Source of the DNA: DASYGT01 sp035999365
GTDB taxonomy: Bacteria > Actinomycetota > Actinomycetes > Mycobacteriales > Jatrophihabitantaceae
Direction of reading: 5' to 3'
NCBI GenBank assembly: GCA_035999365.1
Contig: DASYGT010000044.1
Coordinates: 1-64,000 of the forward strand
Length of the DNA: 64,000 nt
Below the pieces are notes generated by a model. The model made no database searches. It was not told the DNA's origin and worked only from the letters and a program-made list of their open reading frames with translations. Below, in pieces: positions 7,980 to 17,320 of this stretch. Both the position numbers and the translations under genes were made by a program. How positions within the stretch are numbered: the stretch's first letter is position 1; each line of letters begins with the position of its first letter.

Positions 7980-8618
7980 TCAGATCATCCGACGATCCGC
8001 TGCCCAGCGGGTCAGCTGATGCCGGCTCGACAGCTGCAGCTTGCGCAGCACGTTCGATGCGTGCGTCTCGACGGTCTTGACCGAGATGAACAGCTCGGCG
8101 GCGATCTCCTTGTAGGCGTAACCGCGCGCGAGCAGCCGTAGCACCTCGCGCTCTCGCGGTGTCAACTGGTCGAAGTCGGGGTCGACGGACGGTACGACGG
8201 GCGCGTCCCTGAACGCGTCGAGGACGAATCCGGCCAACCGCGGGCTGAACACGACATCGCCGTCCGCCACTCGGCGGATCGCGTCGGCGAGATCGTCGGC
8301 CGAGATCGTCTTCGTCACGTAACCCCGCGCGCCGGCCCGGATCAAGGCGATGACGTCCTCGGCGGCATCGGAGACCGACAGTGCCAGGAATCGGGTTTCC
8401 GGCATCGCCGGACCGATGGCTTCGAGGACAGCCAATCCGCCGCCGTCAGGCATGTGCACGTCCAGCAGCACCACGTCCGGTGCGGTCTCGCGGATGATAC
8501 GAATCGCGTCGGCGGGCGAACCGGCCTCGCCTACCACGCTCACCCGTGCGCCGAGTTCGGCCCGCACGCCGGAGCGGAACATCGCGTGATCGTCGACGAG
8601 CACCGTACGAACCGTCAC
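7980..8618 (-). CDS. NarL/LuxR-type response regulator of a PspC system
   Basis: 212 residues: receiver domain (1-120) with the acidic pair Asp9-Asp10 and phospho-acceptor Asp53 in VVLLDVHMP, then a LuxR helix-turn-helix (about 145-205, LTPREREVLRLLARGYAYKEIAAELFISVKTVETH abbreviated here by its start LTPREREVL and its recognition helix). Start overlaps the kinase stop by 4 nt, so it is co-translated with the PspC-kinase gene upstream. Its likely target is the TCAGGG-bearing region 9833-9865 between the kinase and the divergent PspC gene (inference). Confidence 0.93.
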   Translation of the reverse strand: MTVRTVLVDDHAMFRSGVRAELGARVSVVGEAGSPADAIRIIRETAPDVVLLDVHMPDGGGLAVLEAIGPAMPETRFLALSVSDAAEDVIALIRAGARGYVTKTISADDLADAIRRVADGDVVFSPRLAGFVLDAFRDAPVVPSVDPDFDQLTPREREVLRLLARGYAYKEIAAELFISVKTVETHASNVLRKLQLSSRHQLTRWAADRRMI

Positions 8619-9823
8619 CGCGGCATCCTGATCTCGACCTCTGTTCCGTATCCTGCTTCGCTGCGCAGCTTCACCGCGCCGCCGTGCCGTTCGACACGGC
8701 CGATGATCGACCCACGCACACCCTGACGGTCGTCGGCAACCGTACCGAGTTCGAAGCCGCGACCGCGGTCCTTCACGAAGATGCTGACCGCTTCGGTCTC
8801 GACCTCTCCGTACAGCGACACCGTGGTGACACCGGCATGCTTGGCCGCATTGACGAGCGCTTCGCGTGCCGCCGCAGTCGCCGCTGAGAGCGTGTCGGCC
8901 ATGGGCGCGTCCCCGACCACCACGACTTCGACGCTGATCGCGTAGGCGTCCTCGACCTCGGCAGCGACCCGGCGTAGCTCGTCGGCGAGCTGGCCGGTCG
9001 CGGCGCGGTCTCCGTACAACAGGTTGCGCAGCTCGCGTTCCTGCCCGCGGGCCAGCCGTGCCACCTCCCGGGGTGACGCTGCGTTGCGCTGGATCAACGC
9101 GAGTGTCTGCAGGACCGAGTCGTGCAGGTGCGCGGCGATGTCTGCCCGTTCCTGCGAACGGATGCGCTCATTACGTTCGGCGCCGAGCTGGGTCACCATT
9201 CGCATCCACCACGGCCCGGTGAGCAACGCGATGCCGATGACGGTGACCACGATGAGCAACACACCGTCGCGCACCGCGGGAAAGCTCGTCCTCGCCAGGA
9301 CTATGACCGCTCCGATCACGACGAGGGCGGCGCCGATCACGATCCGCAGCCGACCTGCACGATGGCTCGGATGGGCCTCGAGCGACGATCGCGACATCGA
9401 CCGCAGCCGCCCCCGGTCGGCGTCGGTGGCCTGCCGCCAGATGAGGGCGCCACCCAGGCAGGCGAGCAGGGTCGGGATGAACAGGCCACCGATCGGGGTC
9501 GCGGTGGCCACGCCGATGATGGCCAGCAGCGCAGCGAGCGCGGCGAAGATGTACTCCAACCAGCTCGGGATCCGGCTTCGGGGAGCTCCCGGGGCAGTGG
9601 GCAGCACGATCCAGTACGCGCCGTAGAGAGCGACACCGAGGCCGCCCGCGATCGCCGTCAGGATGAAGAGCAGCCGCACCAGGCGAACCCTGACGCCGAT
9701 GTGCTCGGCGATACCTGCGGCGACCCCGCCGACGATGCCGCGATCGGGCCGCCGGTACAGGCGGCGCGCGGCTGCGGCGGTGGTCACCTGGTCAATGATC
9801 CCGGCTGCGGTGCCTGCCCGCAT
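8615..9823 (-). CDS. Sensor histidine kinase with N-terminal PspC domain
   Basis: 402 residues. Residues 20-75 form a PspC domain (RRLYRRPDRGIVGGVAAGIAE and one helix), then about four further transmembrane helices to residue 205. The dimerisation/phospho-acceptor segment ERADIAAHLHDSVLQTL places the HisKA_3 histidine at 234, and the ATPase domain follows with NAAKHAG (N box) and KDRGRGFELG (G1 box). The PspC sensor suggests response to membrane stress. It pairs with the response regulator immediately downstream and is divergent from a second PspC protein. Confidence 0.92.
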   Translation of the reverse strand: MRAGTAAGIIDQVTTAAAARRLYRRPDRGIVGGVAAGIAEHIGVRVRLVRLLFILTAIAGGLGVALYGAYWIVLPTAPGAPRSRIPSWLEYIFAALAALLAIIGVATATPIGGLFIPTLLACLGGALIWRQATDADRGRLRSMSRSSLEAHPSHRAGRLRIVIGAALVVIGAVIVLARTSFPAVRDGVLLIVVTVIGIALLTGPWWMRMVTQLGAERNERIRSQERADIAAHLHDSVLQTLALIQRNAASPREVARLARGQERELRNLLYGDRAATGQLADELRRVAAEVEDAYAISVEVVVVGDAPMADTLSAATAAAREALVNAAKHAGVTTVSLYGEVETEAVSIFVKDRGRGFELGTVADDRQGVRGSIIGRVERHGGAVKLRSEAGYGTEVEIRMPR

Positions 9824-9832
9824 CGGGGCAAC

Positions 9833-9865
9833 CCCTGAGGGTGACGTTCAGGGTGCATTTCAGGG
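9833..9865. promoter_or_regulatory. Candidate response-regulator operator, three TCAGGG half-sites
   Basis: CCCTGA at 9833-9838 and TCAGGG at 9848-9853 form a dyad with a 9-bp spacer, and a second TCAGGG follows at 9860-9865, 12 bp on. The group lies in the 87-bp gap between the divergent kinase and PspC genes. If the PspC mRNA starts at its ATG (9911), the sites are at about -78 to -46, a typical activator position. Binding is inferred. Confidence 0.5.
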
Positions 9866-9898
9866 GCGATCCCGATGCGGCTGAGGCAGCCGCCGCGG

Positions 9899-9904
9899 CA
9901 CCCT
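9899..9904 (+). promoter_or_regulatory. -10 box for the PspC protein gene
   Basis: CACCCT, ending 6 nt before the ATG at 9911, which has no Shine-Dalgarno. Weak hexamer, but spacing matches other leaderless starts here, and a weak promoter fits activator dependence. Confidence 0.35.
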
Positions 9905-9910
9905 TGCGGC

Positions 9911-11125
9911 ATGACGACCTCGACCGACCCGTTCGGACCCGCCGCACCCCCGCCACCGCCACCACCCCCGCCCTTCGCGCGCCGCCTGCTGCGCCGCAGC
10001 CGCACCGACCGCGTCGGAGCGGGTGTCGCGGGCGGCCTCGGCGAGTACTTCGGAGTGGACCCCGTCCTGTTCCGCGTCCTGTTCGCCACAGCCGCGTTCT
10101 TCGGCGGCGCCGGCGTGCTGGCCTATCTGCTCGCGTGGGTCGCCATCCCTGAGCAGGGCACCCGCAATGCGCCGATCGATCGGTTCGTGGGCGAGCTGCG
10201 CCGCCGGCGAGTGCCGGTCTGGATCGTCGCCGCCGCGGCCGCCCTGTTGCTGTGGGCCGTCGCCTTCAGCTGGTGGGCGCCCGGGCCGTTCTTCCCCGTG
10301 ATGGTCGTCGTGATCGTGCTCGTCGCCATCTTCGGCAGGCGTGGACGCCGCACGGCGCCCGGCGATCTCACGGCATCGTTCCCAGCCGACGAGGGCGTCA
10401 GCCTGTCGAAGGACCAGGCAACGCCCGACGATCCGAACCGGCAGAAGTGGATGGGCGAGACCCGCCAGTGGGTGTCGGAGGCGCGCGAGGCGAGCCGACA
10501 GCGACGTCGGCGTGCCTTCCCCGTGCGCATCACCGGGCTGTCGGTGCTCGTGGTGACACTTGCGGTCTTGGCGGCCATCGACGCCGGCACCGGGATCGCG
10601 CTGCCCGTGTACTTCTGGGTGATGCTCGGCATCGTCGTCGCGACCCTGCTCGTCGGAATGGCGCTGCGCCGCACGCCGTGGTCCCTGGCATCGTTGATCG
10701 TCGCGTCGATCCTCGGACTGATCGCCTTCGGTGGTTCGAGTGCGCGATTGCACGACGGCTTCGGCCAGCGCGACTGGACGCCGACCACCGTGACCGATCT
10801 CGACGCCAACTATCGGCTCGCATTCGGCCAGGGCATCCTCGATCTGCGCAACGTCACGATCGACTCGTCCCGCACGCTGAACGTGACCGTCGCTGCGGGA
10901 CAGGTGCGGATCATCCTGCCGTCGACGATGAACGCAACGGTGAACGCCAACGTCCACTTCGGTGTCGTCACCGTCGACGGGCATGACTATCACGTCGACG
11001 GCGGCTGGCATTCACGCGGCGCGAACATCAACCGGACGATCCTGCCGCCCGCAACCGCCACGGGGGCACCGATCACGATCGACGTCCATCTCGCCGACGG
11101 CGACATCGCGGTCGAACACCGCTGA
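9911..11125 (+). CDS. PspC-domain protein with LiaF-like C-terminal domain
   Basis: 404 residues. After an N-terminal Pro run, residues 20-75 are a PspC domain (RRLLRRSRTDRVGAGVAGGL, then a helix ending AYLLAWVAIPEQ). Several more helices follow at about 95-140 and 205-275, with a basic cytoplasmic linker between, and the C-terminal 120 residues are an all-beta repetitive domain rich in Val/Asn/Thr like the LiaF/toastrack fold of envelope-stress proteins. Such proteins sit with the PspC kinase in actinobacteria and are thought to act as output or sensor. I prefer the ATG at 9911; an in-frame ATG at 9875 with AGGGG upstream cannot be ruled out. Confidence 0.85.
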   Translation: MTTSTDPFGPAAPPPPPPPPPFARRLLRRSRTDRVGAGVAGGLGEYFGVDPVLFRVLFATAAFFGGAGVLAYLLAWVAIPEQGTRNAPIDRFVGELRRRRVPVWIVAAAAALLLWAVAFSWWAPGPFFPVMVVVIVLVAIFGRRGRRTAPGDLTASFPADEGVSLSKDQATPDDPNRQKWMGETRQWVSEAREASRQRRRRAFPVRITGLSVLVVTLAVLAAIDAGTGIALPVYFWVMLGIVVATLLVGMALRRTPWSLASLIVASILGLIAFGGSSARLHDGFGQRDWTPTTVTDLDANYRLAFGQGILDLRNVTIDSSRTLNVTVAAGQVRIILPSTMNATVNANVHFGVVTVDGHDYHVDGGWHSRGANINRTILPPATATGAPITIDVHLADGDIAVEHR

Positions 11126-11138
11126 GGGATCAGGGCTC

Positions 11139-11184
11139 GATGCGGGACACCTGCCGGCGTGCGGACCGGCAGGTGGCCCGCATC
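11139..11184. terminator. Bidirectional terminator hairpin
   Basis: GATGCGGG-A-CACCTGCCGG (11139-11157) pairs with CCGGCAGGTG-G-CCCGCATC (11166-11184): 18 bp with a single A/G mismatch and an 8-nt loop. It lies between the ends of two convergent genes (PspC protein and guaA) and probably stops both. Confidence 0.85.
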
Positions 11185-11197
11185 GTCATGTTGACCG

Positions 11198-12760
11198 CTA
11201 TTCCCACTCGATGGTGCCGGGTGGCTTGGACGTCACGTCCAGCACGACACGGTTGACCTCACGCACCTCGTTGGTGATGCGGGTCGAGATCCGCTCGAGC
11301 ACGTCGTAGGGCACCCGCGTCCAGTCGGCAGTCATCGCATCCTCGGACGAGACGGGACGCAGCACGACCGGGTGTCCGTACGTGCGACCGTCGCCCTGAA
11401 CACCGACGGAGCGCACGTCTGCGAGTAACACCACCGGACATTGCCAGATGTCGCGATCCAGGCCTGCCGCGGACAACTCAGCGCGCGCTATGGCATCGGC
11501 GCGGCGCAGAATCTCCAGCCGCTCGCCGGTGACGGAACCGACGATCCGGATGCCGAGTCCGGGACCAGGGAAGGGCTGGCGCCAGACGATCTCGGCAGGC
11601 AGTCCGAGTTGCTCACCGACGCGCCGCACCTCGTCCTTGAACAGGGACCGCAGCGGCTCGACCAAGGCGAACTGCAGATCGTCGGGGAGCCCTCCCACGT
11701 TGTGGTGGCTCTTGATGTTCGCGGCGCCGGTGCCGCCACCCGATTCGACGACGTCCGGGTACAGCGTGCCCTGTACGAGGAACTCGACGCTCTCGCCGTG
11801 AGCACCCGCGTCGGCGACGACATCGCGAGCAGCCGCTTCGAACACTCGGATGAACTCGCGACCGATGATCTTGCGCTTCTCCTCCGGGTCGGCAACCCCG
11901 GCCAGGGCGTCGAGGAACCGGCCGGCAGCGTCGACCACCTTCAACCGAACCCCGGTAGCCGCAACGAAATCGCGCTCGACCTGCTCGGCCTCACCGGCTC
12001 GCAACAGGCCGTGATCGACAAACACACAGGTCAGCTGATCGCCGATCGCACGCTGCACGAGCGCTGCGGCGACCGCCGAGTCGACGCCACCGGACAGACC
12101 ACAGATCGCTCGCTTTCCCCCGACCTGCGAACGGATCGAGGCGACCTGCTCATCGATGATGTTCGCCTCGGTCCATGTCGGGCGTGCGCCGGCAATGTCA
12201 TACAGGAAGTGCCGCAACACGGCCTGCCCGTGCTCGGTGTGCATGACCTCGGGGTGGAACTGCACGCCGGCCAGGCCGCGGTCGACGTCCTCGAAGGCAG
12301 CGACCGGCGCGCCGGCCGAGGACGCGATGACCGTGAAGCCCTCGGGCGGCCGCGTCACCTCGTTGCCGTGGCTCATCCACACCTGCTGGGCGGACGGAAG
12401 TCCACGCAGCAGCGTGCCGGGCTGCACAACCGACAGCGTCGTGCGGCCGAACTCGGATCCCCCCGTGTTCGCCACCTCGCCGCCGAGCGCCTGCGCCATC
12501 GCTTGGAAGCCGTAACAGATGCCGAACACCGGAACGCCCATACCGAACAGGGCCGGATCGGTGACCGGCGCTCCGGGCTCGAACACGCTCGCCGGACCGC
12601 CGGACAGGATGATCGCCTTCGGCCGCCGCGCCAGGATGTCATCGACCGAGGCGGTGTGCGGGACGATCTCGGAGTACACGTGCGCCTCGCGAACCCGCCG
12701 GGCGATCAACTGCGCGTACTGCGCTCCGTAGTCCACGACCAGAACGAGATCGGCCTGCAT
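11198..12760 (-). CDS. guaA: GMP synthase (glutamine-hydrolysing)
   Basis: Makes GMP from XMP, ATP and glutamine. 520 residues. The class I amidotransferase domain has nucleophile Cys82 in GICYGFQ and the His/Glu pair in FHPEV; the ATP pyrophosphatase domain has the P-loop SGGVDS near residue 229; the C-terminal dimerisation domain ends with the conserved KPPGTIEWE. The ATG is 6 nt after TAGACT with no Shine-Dalgarno, so the mRNA is probably leaderless. It belongs with guaB3 and guaB downstream in the same direction as the purine genes of this region. Confidence 0.98.
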   Translation of the reverse strand: MQADLVLVVDYGAQYAQLIARRVREAHVYSEIVPHTASVDDILARRPKAIILSGGPASVFEPGAPVTDPALFGMGVPVFGICYGFQAMAQALGGEVANTGGSEFGRTTLSVVQPGTLLRGLPSAQQVWMSHGNEVTRPPEGFTVIASSAGAPVAAFEDVDRGLAGVQFHPEVMHTEHGQAVLRHFLYDIAGARPTWTEANIIDEQVASIRSQVGGKRAICGLSGGVDSAVAAALVQRAIGDQLTCVFVDHGLLRAGEAEQVERDFVAATGVRLKVVDAAGRFLDALAGVADPEEKRKIIGREFIRVFEAAARDVVADAGAHGESVEFLVQGTLYPDVVESGGGTGAANIKSHHNVGGLPDDLQFALVEPLRSLFKDEVRRVGEQLGLPAEIVWRQPFPGPGLGIRIVGSVTGERLEILRRADAIARAELSAAGLDRDIWQCPVVLLADVRSVGVQGDGRTYGHPVVLRPVSSEDAMTADWTRVPYDVLERISTRITNEVREVNRVVLDVTSKPPGTIEWE

Positions 12761-12766
12761 ATCCGA

Positions 12767-12772
12767 AGTCTA
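12767..12772 (-). promoter_or_regulatory. -10 box giving a leaderless guaA mRNA
   Basis: TAGACT on the minus strand ends 6 nt before the guaA ATG. Perfect TAnnnT; no Shine-Dalgarno before the start. Confidence 0.5.
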
Positions 12773-12800
12773 CGGGCGGCGCATGGCCGCACACGGGCAC

Positions 12801-13712
12801 TCACCACGGATAGTGGAAGCCCGTCATGTCCTCGCTCACCTGCCATAGCCGGTGCTGCAGCTTCTCGTCCTCGGCGAAGCTCGACCGCTTCGCCGGCCCG
12901 ATCCGTCCACGAGTCTCGCCGAAGCGCTGCGGTCCGGTGTAGGAACCCGGCTCGGCCACGGTTGCGGCGTACAGAGTCGCCCGCGCGCCCGCCACTGCCG
13001 ACTGGGTGAACACCTTGAGGAACAGCGGCGCGACCGTGCGCATGAACGCGCTGGCGCCCATGCCCTGCGAGTCTCCGACGAGACCGGTCGCCGATACTCC
13101 GGGATGTGCGGCTGTCGAGACCAGCGGCACGCCGCGCGCCTCGGCCTGGCGCTGCAGTTCCTGGGCGAACAGCAAGTTGGCGAGTTTGGAGTTCGAGTAG
13201 GTCTGCTGCGGGTGATAGGTCGGTCCGGCGTTGCCCTCGAGGACGGCGTCGGTGCCGCCGAAGTGCGCCACGGACGACACCGTGACCACCCGCGGGCTGT
13301 GCGACTCGAGCAAGGCCGGAAGCAGTAGCCCGGTGAGCACAAAATGCCCGAGGTGATTCGTCCCGAACTGAAGTTCGTACCCGTCCTCCGTGGTGGCTCG
13401 CCGGGGCGGCGCCATCACGCCGGCGTTGTTGACGAGCAGGTCGAGTGCTCCCGCCCACTGGTCGGCCAGCGAACGGATCGACGTCATCGACGACAGGTCC
13501 AGGTGCACGACATCCAGCTCGGCCGACGGCACCGAAGCATGGATCCGGTCGACCGCTAGCTTTCCCTGCTCGACATCGCGGCAGGCGAGGACCACGCGTG
13601 CCCCGTGCGCCGCGAGCTCACGGGCCGTGACCCAACCGATGCCGGAGTTGGCGCCGGTGACCACGGCGGCATGTCCCGTCAGGTCGGGCATCGACTCTGC
13701 GGTCCACGTCAC
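12801..13712 (-). CDS. Short-chain dehydrogenase/reductase
   Basis: 303-residue Rossmann oxidoreductase of the extended retinol-dehydrogenase-like SDR type. The cofactor motif TGANSGIG is near residue 20, the NNAG motif (LVNNAGVM) near 95, and the catalytic Tyr-Lys pair appears as YSNSKLAN. NADP is suggested by the Arg after the second strand (LACRD). Substrate unknown. I use the GTG at 13712 because TAAGTT lies 7 nt upstream (leaderless pattern); an in-frame TTG at 13721 is the alternative. It sits alone between guaA and fbiC. Confidence 0.88.
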   Translation of the reverse strand: MTWTAESMPDLTGHAAVVTGANSGIGWVTARELAAHGARVVLACRDVEQGKLAVDRIHASVPSAELDVVHLDLSSMTSIRSLADQWAGALDLLVNNAGVMAPPRRATTEDGYELQFGTNHLGHFVLTGLLLPALLESHSPRVVTVSSVAHFGGTDAVLEGNAGPTYHPQQTYSNSKLANLLFAQELQRQAEARGVPLVSTAAHPGVSATGLVGDSQGMGASAFMRTVAPLFLKVFTQSAVAGARATLYAATVAEPGSYTGPQRFGETRGRIGPAKRSSFAEDEKLQHRLWQVSEDMTGFHYPW

Positions 13713-13719
13713 GATTGGC

Positions 13720-13725
13720 AACTTA
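13720..13725 (-). promoter_or_regulatory. -10 box giving a leaderless SDR mRNA
   Basis: TAAGTT on the minus strand, 7 nt before the GTG at 13712. This decides the start over the upstream TTG, which lies inside the hexamer. Confidence 0.45.
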
Positions 13726-13766
13726 CGCGCGTAGCCGTGTGTTCACCGTCGAGGACTCGCTGTAGG

Positions 13767-16322
13767 TCAGCTCGCCAGGCTGGGCAGCGTCCCGGTGAAG
13801 GTGCCGGCCGCGGCGAGACGCTCATCGCTCACCGCGCCGTAGAGGGTCGCGCGCTGTCGCGTGACGCGTCCGGGCAGGCCCGACACGACCTCCTGCAGCT
13901 GGGCGACCGTCTTGGCAGAACCGTGCTGGCTGCCCGCCATGCGGCTGATCGTCTCCTCCATCAACGTGCCACCGAGATCGTTCACCCCACCCCGCAGCAC
14001 CTCACGGCATCCATCGACTCCGAGCTTCACCCATGACGCCTGGATGTTGTCGATCCTTCCGTGCAGCAGGATCCGGGCCATCGCATGCACGATGCGGTTC
14101 TCCCGCTGCGTCGGACCGGGCCGCGCGACTCCGGCCAGGTAGATCGGGGCGTTCGTGTGGATGAACGGCAATGCGACGAATTCGGTGAACCCACCAGTGC
14201 GGTCCTGCACGCGGGCCAGGGTGCGCAGATGCCCGAGCCAATGCGCGGGCGAGTCGACGTGGCCGTACATCATCGTCGACGACGACCGAATGCCCAGCTC
14301 GTGCGCAGTCGTCACGACCTCGATCCACGTCGCGGTGGGCAGTTTTCCCTTCGTCAGCAGCCACCGCACCTCGTCGTCGAGGATCTCCGCCGCGGTCCCG
14401 GGGATGCTGCCGAGTCCCGCCTCTCGCGCCTCGATGAGCCAGTCGCGGATCGACAGACCTGTGCGGGACGCGCCGTTCACCACCTCCATCGGGCTGAACG
14501 CATGCACGTGCATGTCGGGCACCCGCCGCTTCACCTCGCGGACGATCTCGAAGTACGCGGTGCCGGGCAGGTCAGGATGGATACCGCCCTGCATGCATAC
14601 CTCGGTGGCGCCCAGGGCCCACGCTTCCGCGGCACGGTCGCCCACCTGTTCGAGCGAGAGGGTGTAGGCGTCGGCATCGGTCCGGCGCTGGGCGAATGCG
14701 CAGAACCGGCAGCCCGTGTAGCAGACATTGGTGAAGTTGATGTTGCGATTGACGACGTAGGTGACCTCGTCCCCCACGGCGTCCTGGCGCAAATGATCTG
14801 CAAGTGCGGCGACAGCGTCGAGCTCTGCGCCATCTGTGTGCAGGAGAGTGAGGGCATCGCCGTCCGACAGCGCCGCCGGATCGCGCTCGGCCGAACGCAA
14901 GGCAGCCAGCACGTCGGCATCCAGCCGTTGCGGTATGCGGGCCCTTACCGCGGCATCCGCGGCATCGCGCACGGCCGACCAGTCGCCGTAGACGCTGTCG
15001 AAGTCGTCGCGACGATCGCGCGTGCGGCCCGTCGCATCGATCGCGGTGTGCAGGTCGACGCGGCCGATAGAGCGCCACGCGTCGTCGGGTTCCTGCCAGG
15101 CGATGCCCTCGGGTCGCGCCCCCGCGACAGCCAGGCCGGTGTGCGGATCGGCCAGCGCCGACACGTGGGGCATGATCCGCGGGTCGAGCCACGGTTCGCC
15201 GTCCTGGATGTAGGCCGGATACACCGTGAGCCGCTCGACGAGGCGGAACCCTGCCTCGGCAGAACGCGCGGCCAGCTCATCGATCTGCGGCCACGGCCGC
15301 TCCGGATTGACGTGATCGGGCGTGAGAGGCGAAACACCGCCCCAGTCGTCGATGCCGGCCCGGAGCAGGCGCCCGTACTCCTCGCCGATCAGGTTCGGCG
15401 GAGCCTGGATCCGCATCGACGAACCGAGGAGGATCCGCGTCACGGCGACAGTCGCGACCAGGTCGTCGATCTCGGCATCCGGCATGCGGGCCATCGCAGT
15501 GTCGGGCTTGGCGCGGAAGTTCTGCACGATGACTTCCTGGACACCGTTGTAGGCACGGGCCACCTTGCGTATCGCGAAGATCGACTCAATGCGCTCAGCC
15601 GGCGTCTCCCCGATCCCGATCAGGATTCCGGTGGTGAACGGGATGTTGGAACGCCCGGCGTCCTCGAGCACGCGCAGCCGCACATCCGGGTCCTTGTCGG
15701 GCGAACCGTAGTGGGCACCGTGCGGGTCCTCGAACAACCGCCGCGACGTCGTTTCGAGCATCATCCCCATCGATGGCGCCACTGGCTTGAGCCGCTGCAA
15801 CTCGCTCCATGACATGACGCCCGGATTCAGGTGGGGCAGCAGGCCGGTGCGTTCGAGAACCAGGATCGCCATGGCCCTGACGTAGGCGAGGGTCGAGTCG
15901 TAGCCGTGTGCGTCGAGCCATTCGCGTGCCGCGGGCCAGCGCTCTTCGGGACGGTCGCCGAGGGTGAACAGCGCCTCCTTGCAGCCGAGGGCGGCACCCT
16001 GCTGGGCGATCGCGAGCACCTCGTCCGGTGACAGGAAGGCCGCGGGCAGTCGGTTCGGTGTCGTCGCGAAGGTGCAGTAGTGGCAGCGGTCGCGGCACAA
16101 CCGCGTGAGCGGAATGAAGACCTTGCGCGAGTAGGTGACGACCCCGGAGCGCCCTGCCGCGGCCAGACCCGAGTCACGCACCCGTGATGCTGAGGCGCAC
16201 AGGTCGTCGAGCTCGGCGCCGCGAGCCCTGAGCAGGATTTCGGCCTCGACCGCATCCAGCGTCACGCCGTCGCGAGCGCGCCGCAGCGCTCGGCGCAGTG
16301 CGGAGTCGGTCACAACGGTCAC
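13767..16322 (-). CDS. fbiC: FO synthase, fused CofG-CofH
   Basis: Makes 7,8-didemethyl-8-hydroxy-5-deazariboflavin (FO), the chromophore of coenzyme F420, from tyrosine and 5-amino-6-ribitylamino-uracil. 851 residues with two radical-SAM domains: the N-terminal CofG half has Cys76, Cys80 and Cys83 in CRDRCHYC, and the C-terminal CofH half has CYTGCRFC near residue 535. The linker is degenerate. This fused form is typical of actinobacteria, while archaea have separate proteins. Its start overlaps the stop of fgd by 4 nt, so a producer and a user of F420 are co-translated. Confidence 0.97.
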   Translation of the reverse strand: MTVVTDSALRRALRRARDGVTLDAVEAEILLRARGAELDDLCASASRVRDSGLAAAGRSGVVTYSRKVFIPLTRLCRDRCHYCTFATTPNRLPAAFLSPDEVLAIAQQGAALGCKEALFTLGDRPEERWPAAREWLDAHGYDSTLAYVRAMAILVLERTGLLPHLNPGVMSWSELQRLKPVAPSMGMMLETTSRRLFEDPHGAHYGSPDKDPDVRLRVLEDAGRSNIPFTTGILIGIGETPAERIESIFAIRKVARAYNGVQEVIVQNFRAKPDTAMARMPDAEIDDLVATVAVTRILLGSSMRIQAPPNLIGEEYGRLLRAGIDDWGGVSPLTPDHVNPERPWPQIDELAARSAEAGFRLVERLTVYPAYIQDGEPWLDPRIMPHVSALADPHTGLAVAGARPEGIAWQEPDDAWRSIGRVDLHTAIDATGRTRDRRDDFDSVYGDWSAVRDAADAAVRARIPQRLDADVLAALRSAERDPAALSDGDALTLLHTDGAELDAVAALADHLRQDAVGDEVTYVVNRNINFTNVCYTGCRFCAFAQRRTDADAYTLSLEQVGDRAAEAWALGATEVCMQGGIHPDLPGTAYFEIVREVKRRVPDMHVHAFSPMEVVNGASRTGLSIRDWLIEAREAGLGSIPGTAAEILDDEVRWLLTKGKLPTATWIEVVTTAHELGIRSSSTMMYGHVDSPAHWLGHLRTLARVQDRTGGFTEFVALPFIHTNAPIYLAGVARPGPTQRENRIVHAMARILLHGRIDNIQASWVKLGVDGCREVLRGGVNDLGGTLMEETISRMAGSQHGSAKTVAQLQEVVSGLPGRVTRQRATLYGAVSDERLAAAGTFTGTLPSLAS

Positions 16323-17314
16323 AAGCTCCGAAGCCGTGGAAGTATTTCCTCGCCGTACACCCGAAGGAACTTCTCCTGGTCCGGTCCCGGTGCGTGGAAC
16401 ACCAGATGGTTGAAGCCGAGGTCGATGTAGCGCTGGATCTTCTCGACGTGCTCGTCGGGATCGGTGGACACGATGAAGCGCTTCGCGGTCTGGTCGACGC
16501 TGAGTTCGTCGGCAAGGCGTTGCATCTCCACGGGATCCTCGACGCCGGACTTCTGCTCGGCACTCAGGCCGAGAGCCCCCCAGAACTGTGTCGCCCGCAT
16601 CGCTTCGTCGCGGTCGTGGTCGAACGAGACCTTGACCTCGATCATCATCTCGATGTCCTCGGCTGCGCGGCCGGCCTTCTCCGCACCCGCGCGCACCGCC
16701 GGAAGCAACGTCTCGGTGTACAACTCCTCGCCCTTGCCCGAGGTCGTGATGTAGCCGTCGCCGACGCGACCGGCGTAGCGCGTCGCGGCGGGGCCGGACC
16801 CGGCGAGAAACAGCGGAACCGGGTGCTCGGGGATGTCGTAGATCGTCGCGTTGACGGTGCGGTAGTACTCACCGTCGAAGTTCACCCGCTGCTCGGTCCA
16901 CATCTGCTTGATGAGCGACACAGCCTCGCGAAAGCGTGCAAAGCGTTCCTTCCCGTCCGGCCACTCGAGGCCGAGCGGAACCTCGTTCATCGATTCGCCG
17001 GTGCCGAGGCCGAGGACGACCCGCCCCTCGTACAGGCAACCGAGCGTCGCAAAGGCCTGAGCCACGACCGCTGGGTGATACCGGAATGTCGGTGTGAGCA
17101 CGCTCGTGCCGATGGTGATGTGGTCTGTGCTCGCGCCGAGCGCCGCGAGCCAGCTCATCGCGAACGGCGCGTGACCACCGTCGTGCCGCCAGGGCTGCAG
17201 GTGGTCGCTGACGAACACCGAGTCGAAGCCGACCTCCTCCGCGATCACCCCGTAGCGCAACAACTCCCGAGGCGCGAACTGCTCGTTGGACGCCTTGTAG
17301 CCAAGCTTGAGCAA
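16319..17314 (-). CDS. fgd: F420-dependent glucose-6-phosphate dehydrogenase
   Basis: 331-residue luciferase-like (alpha/beta)8 flavin-free enzyme that oxidises glucose-6-phosphate and reduces F420. Nearly every block of the mycobacterial Fgd is present: KLGYKASNEQFAPREL at the start, SDHLQPWRH with the catalytic His, GTSVLTPTFRYHPAVVAQAF, GTGESMNE, TSGKGEELYTE and NHLVFHAPGPDQ. The start is a TTG with GGAAGG about nine bases upstream. It lies between guaB3 (6 bp upstream) and fbiC (4-nt overlap), forming one unit. Fgd is otherwise best known from mycobacteria, nocardiae and relatives. Confidence 0.93.
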   Translation of the reverse strand: MLKLGYKASNEQFAPRELLRYGVIAEEVGFDSVFVSDHLQPWRHDGGHAPFAMSWLAALGASTDHITIGTSVLTPTFRYHPAVVAQAFATLGCLYEGRVVLGLGTGESMNEVPLGLEWPDGKERFARFREAVSLIKQMWTEQRVNFDGEYYRTVNATIYDIPEHPVPLFLAGSGPAATRYAGRVGDGYITTSGKGEELYTETLLPAVRAGAEKAGRAAEDIEMMIEVKVSFDHDRDEAMRATQFWGALGLSAEQKSGVEDPVEMQRLADELSVDQTAKRFIVSTDPDEHVEKIQRYIDLGFNHLVFHAPGPDQEKFLRVYGEEILPRLRSL

Positions 17315-17320
17315 CGCGAA

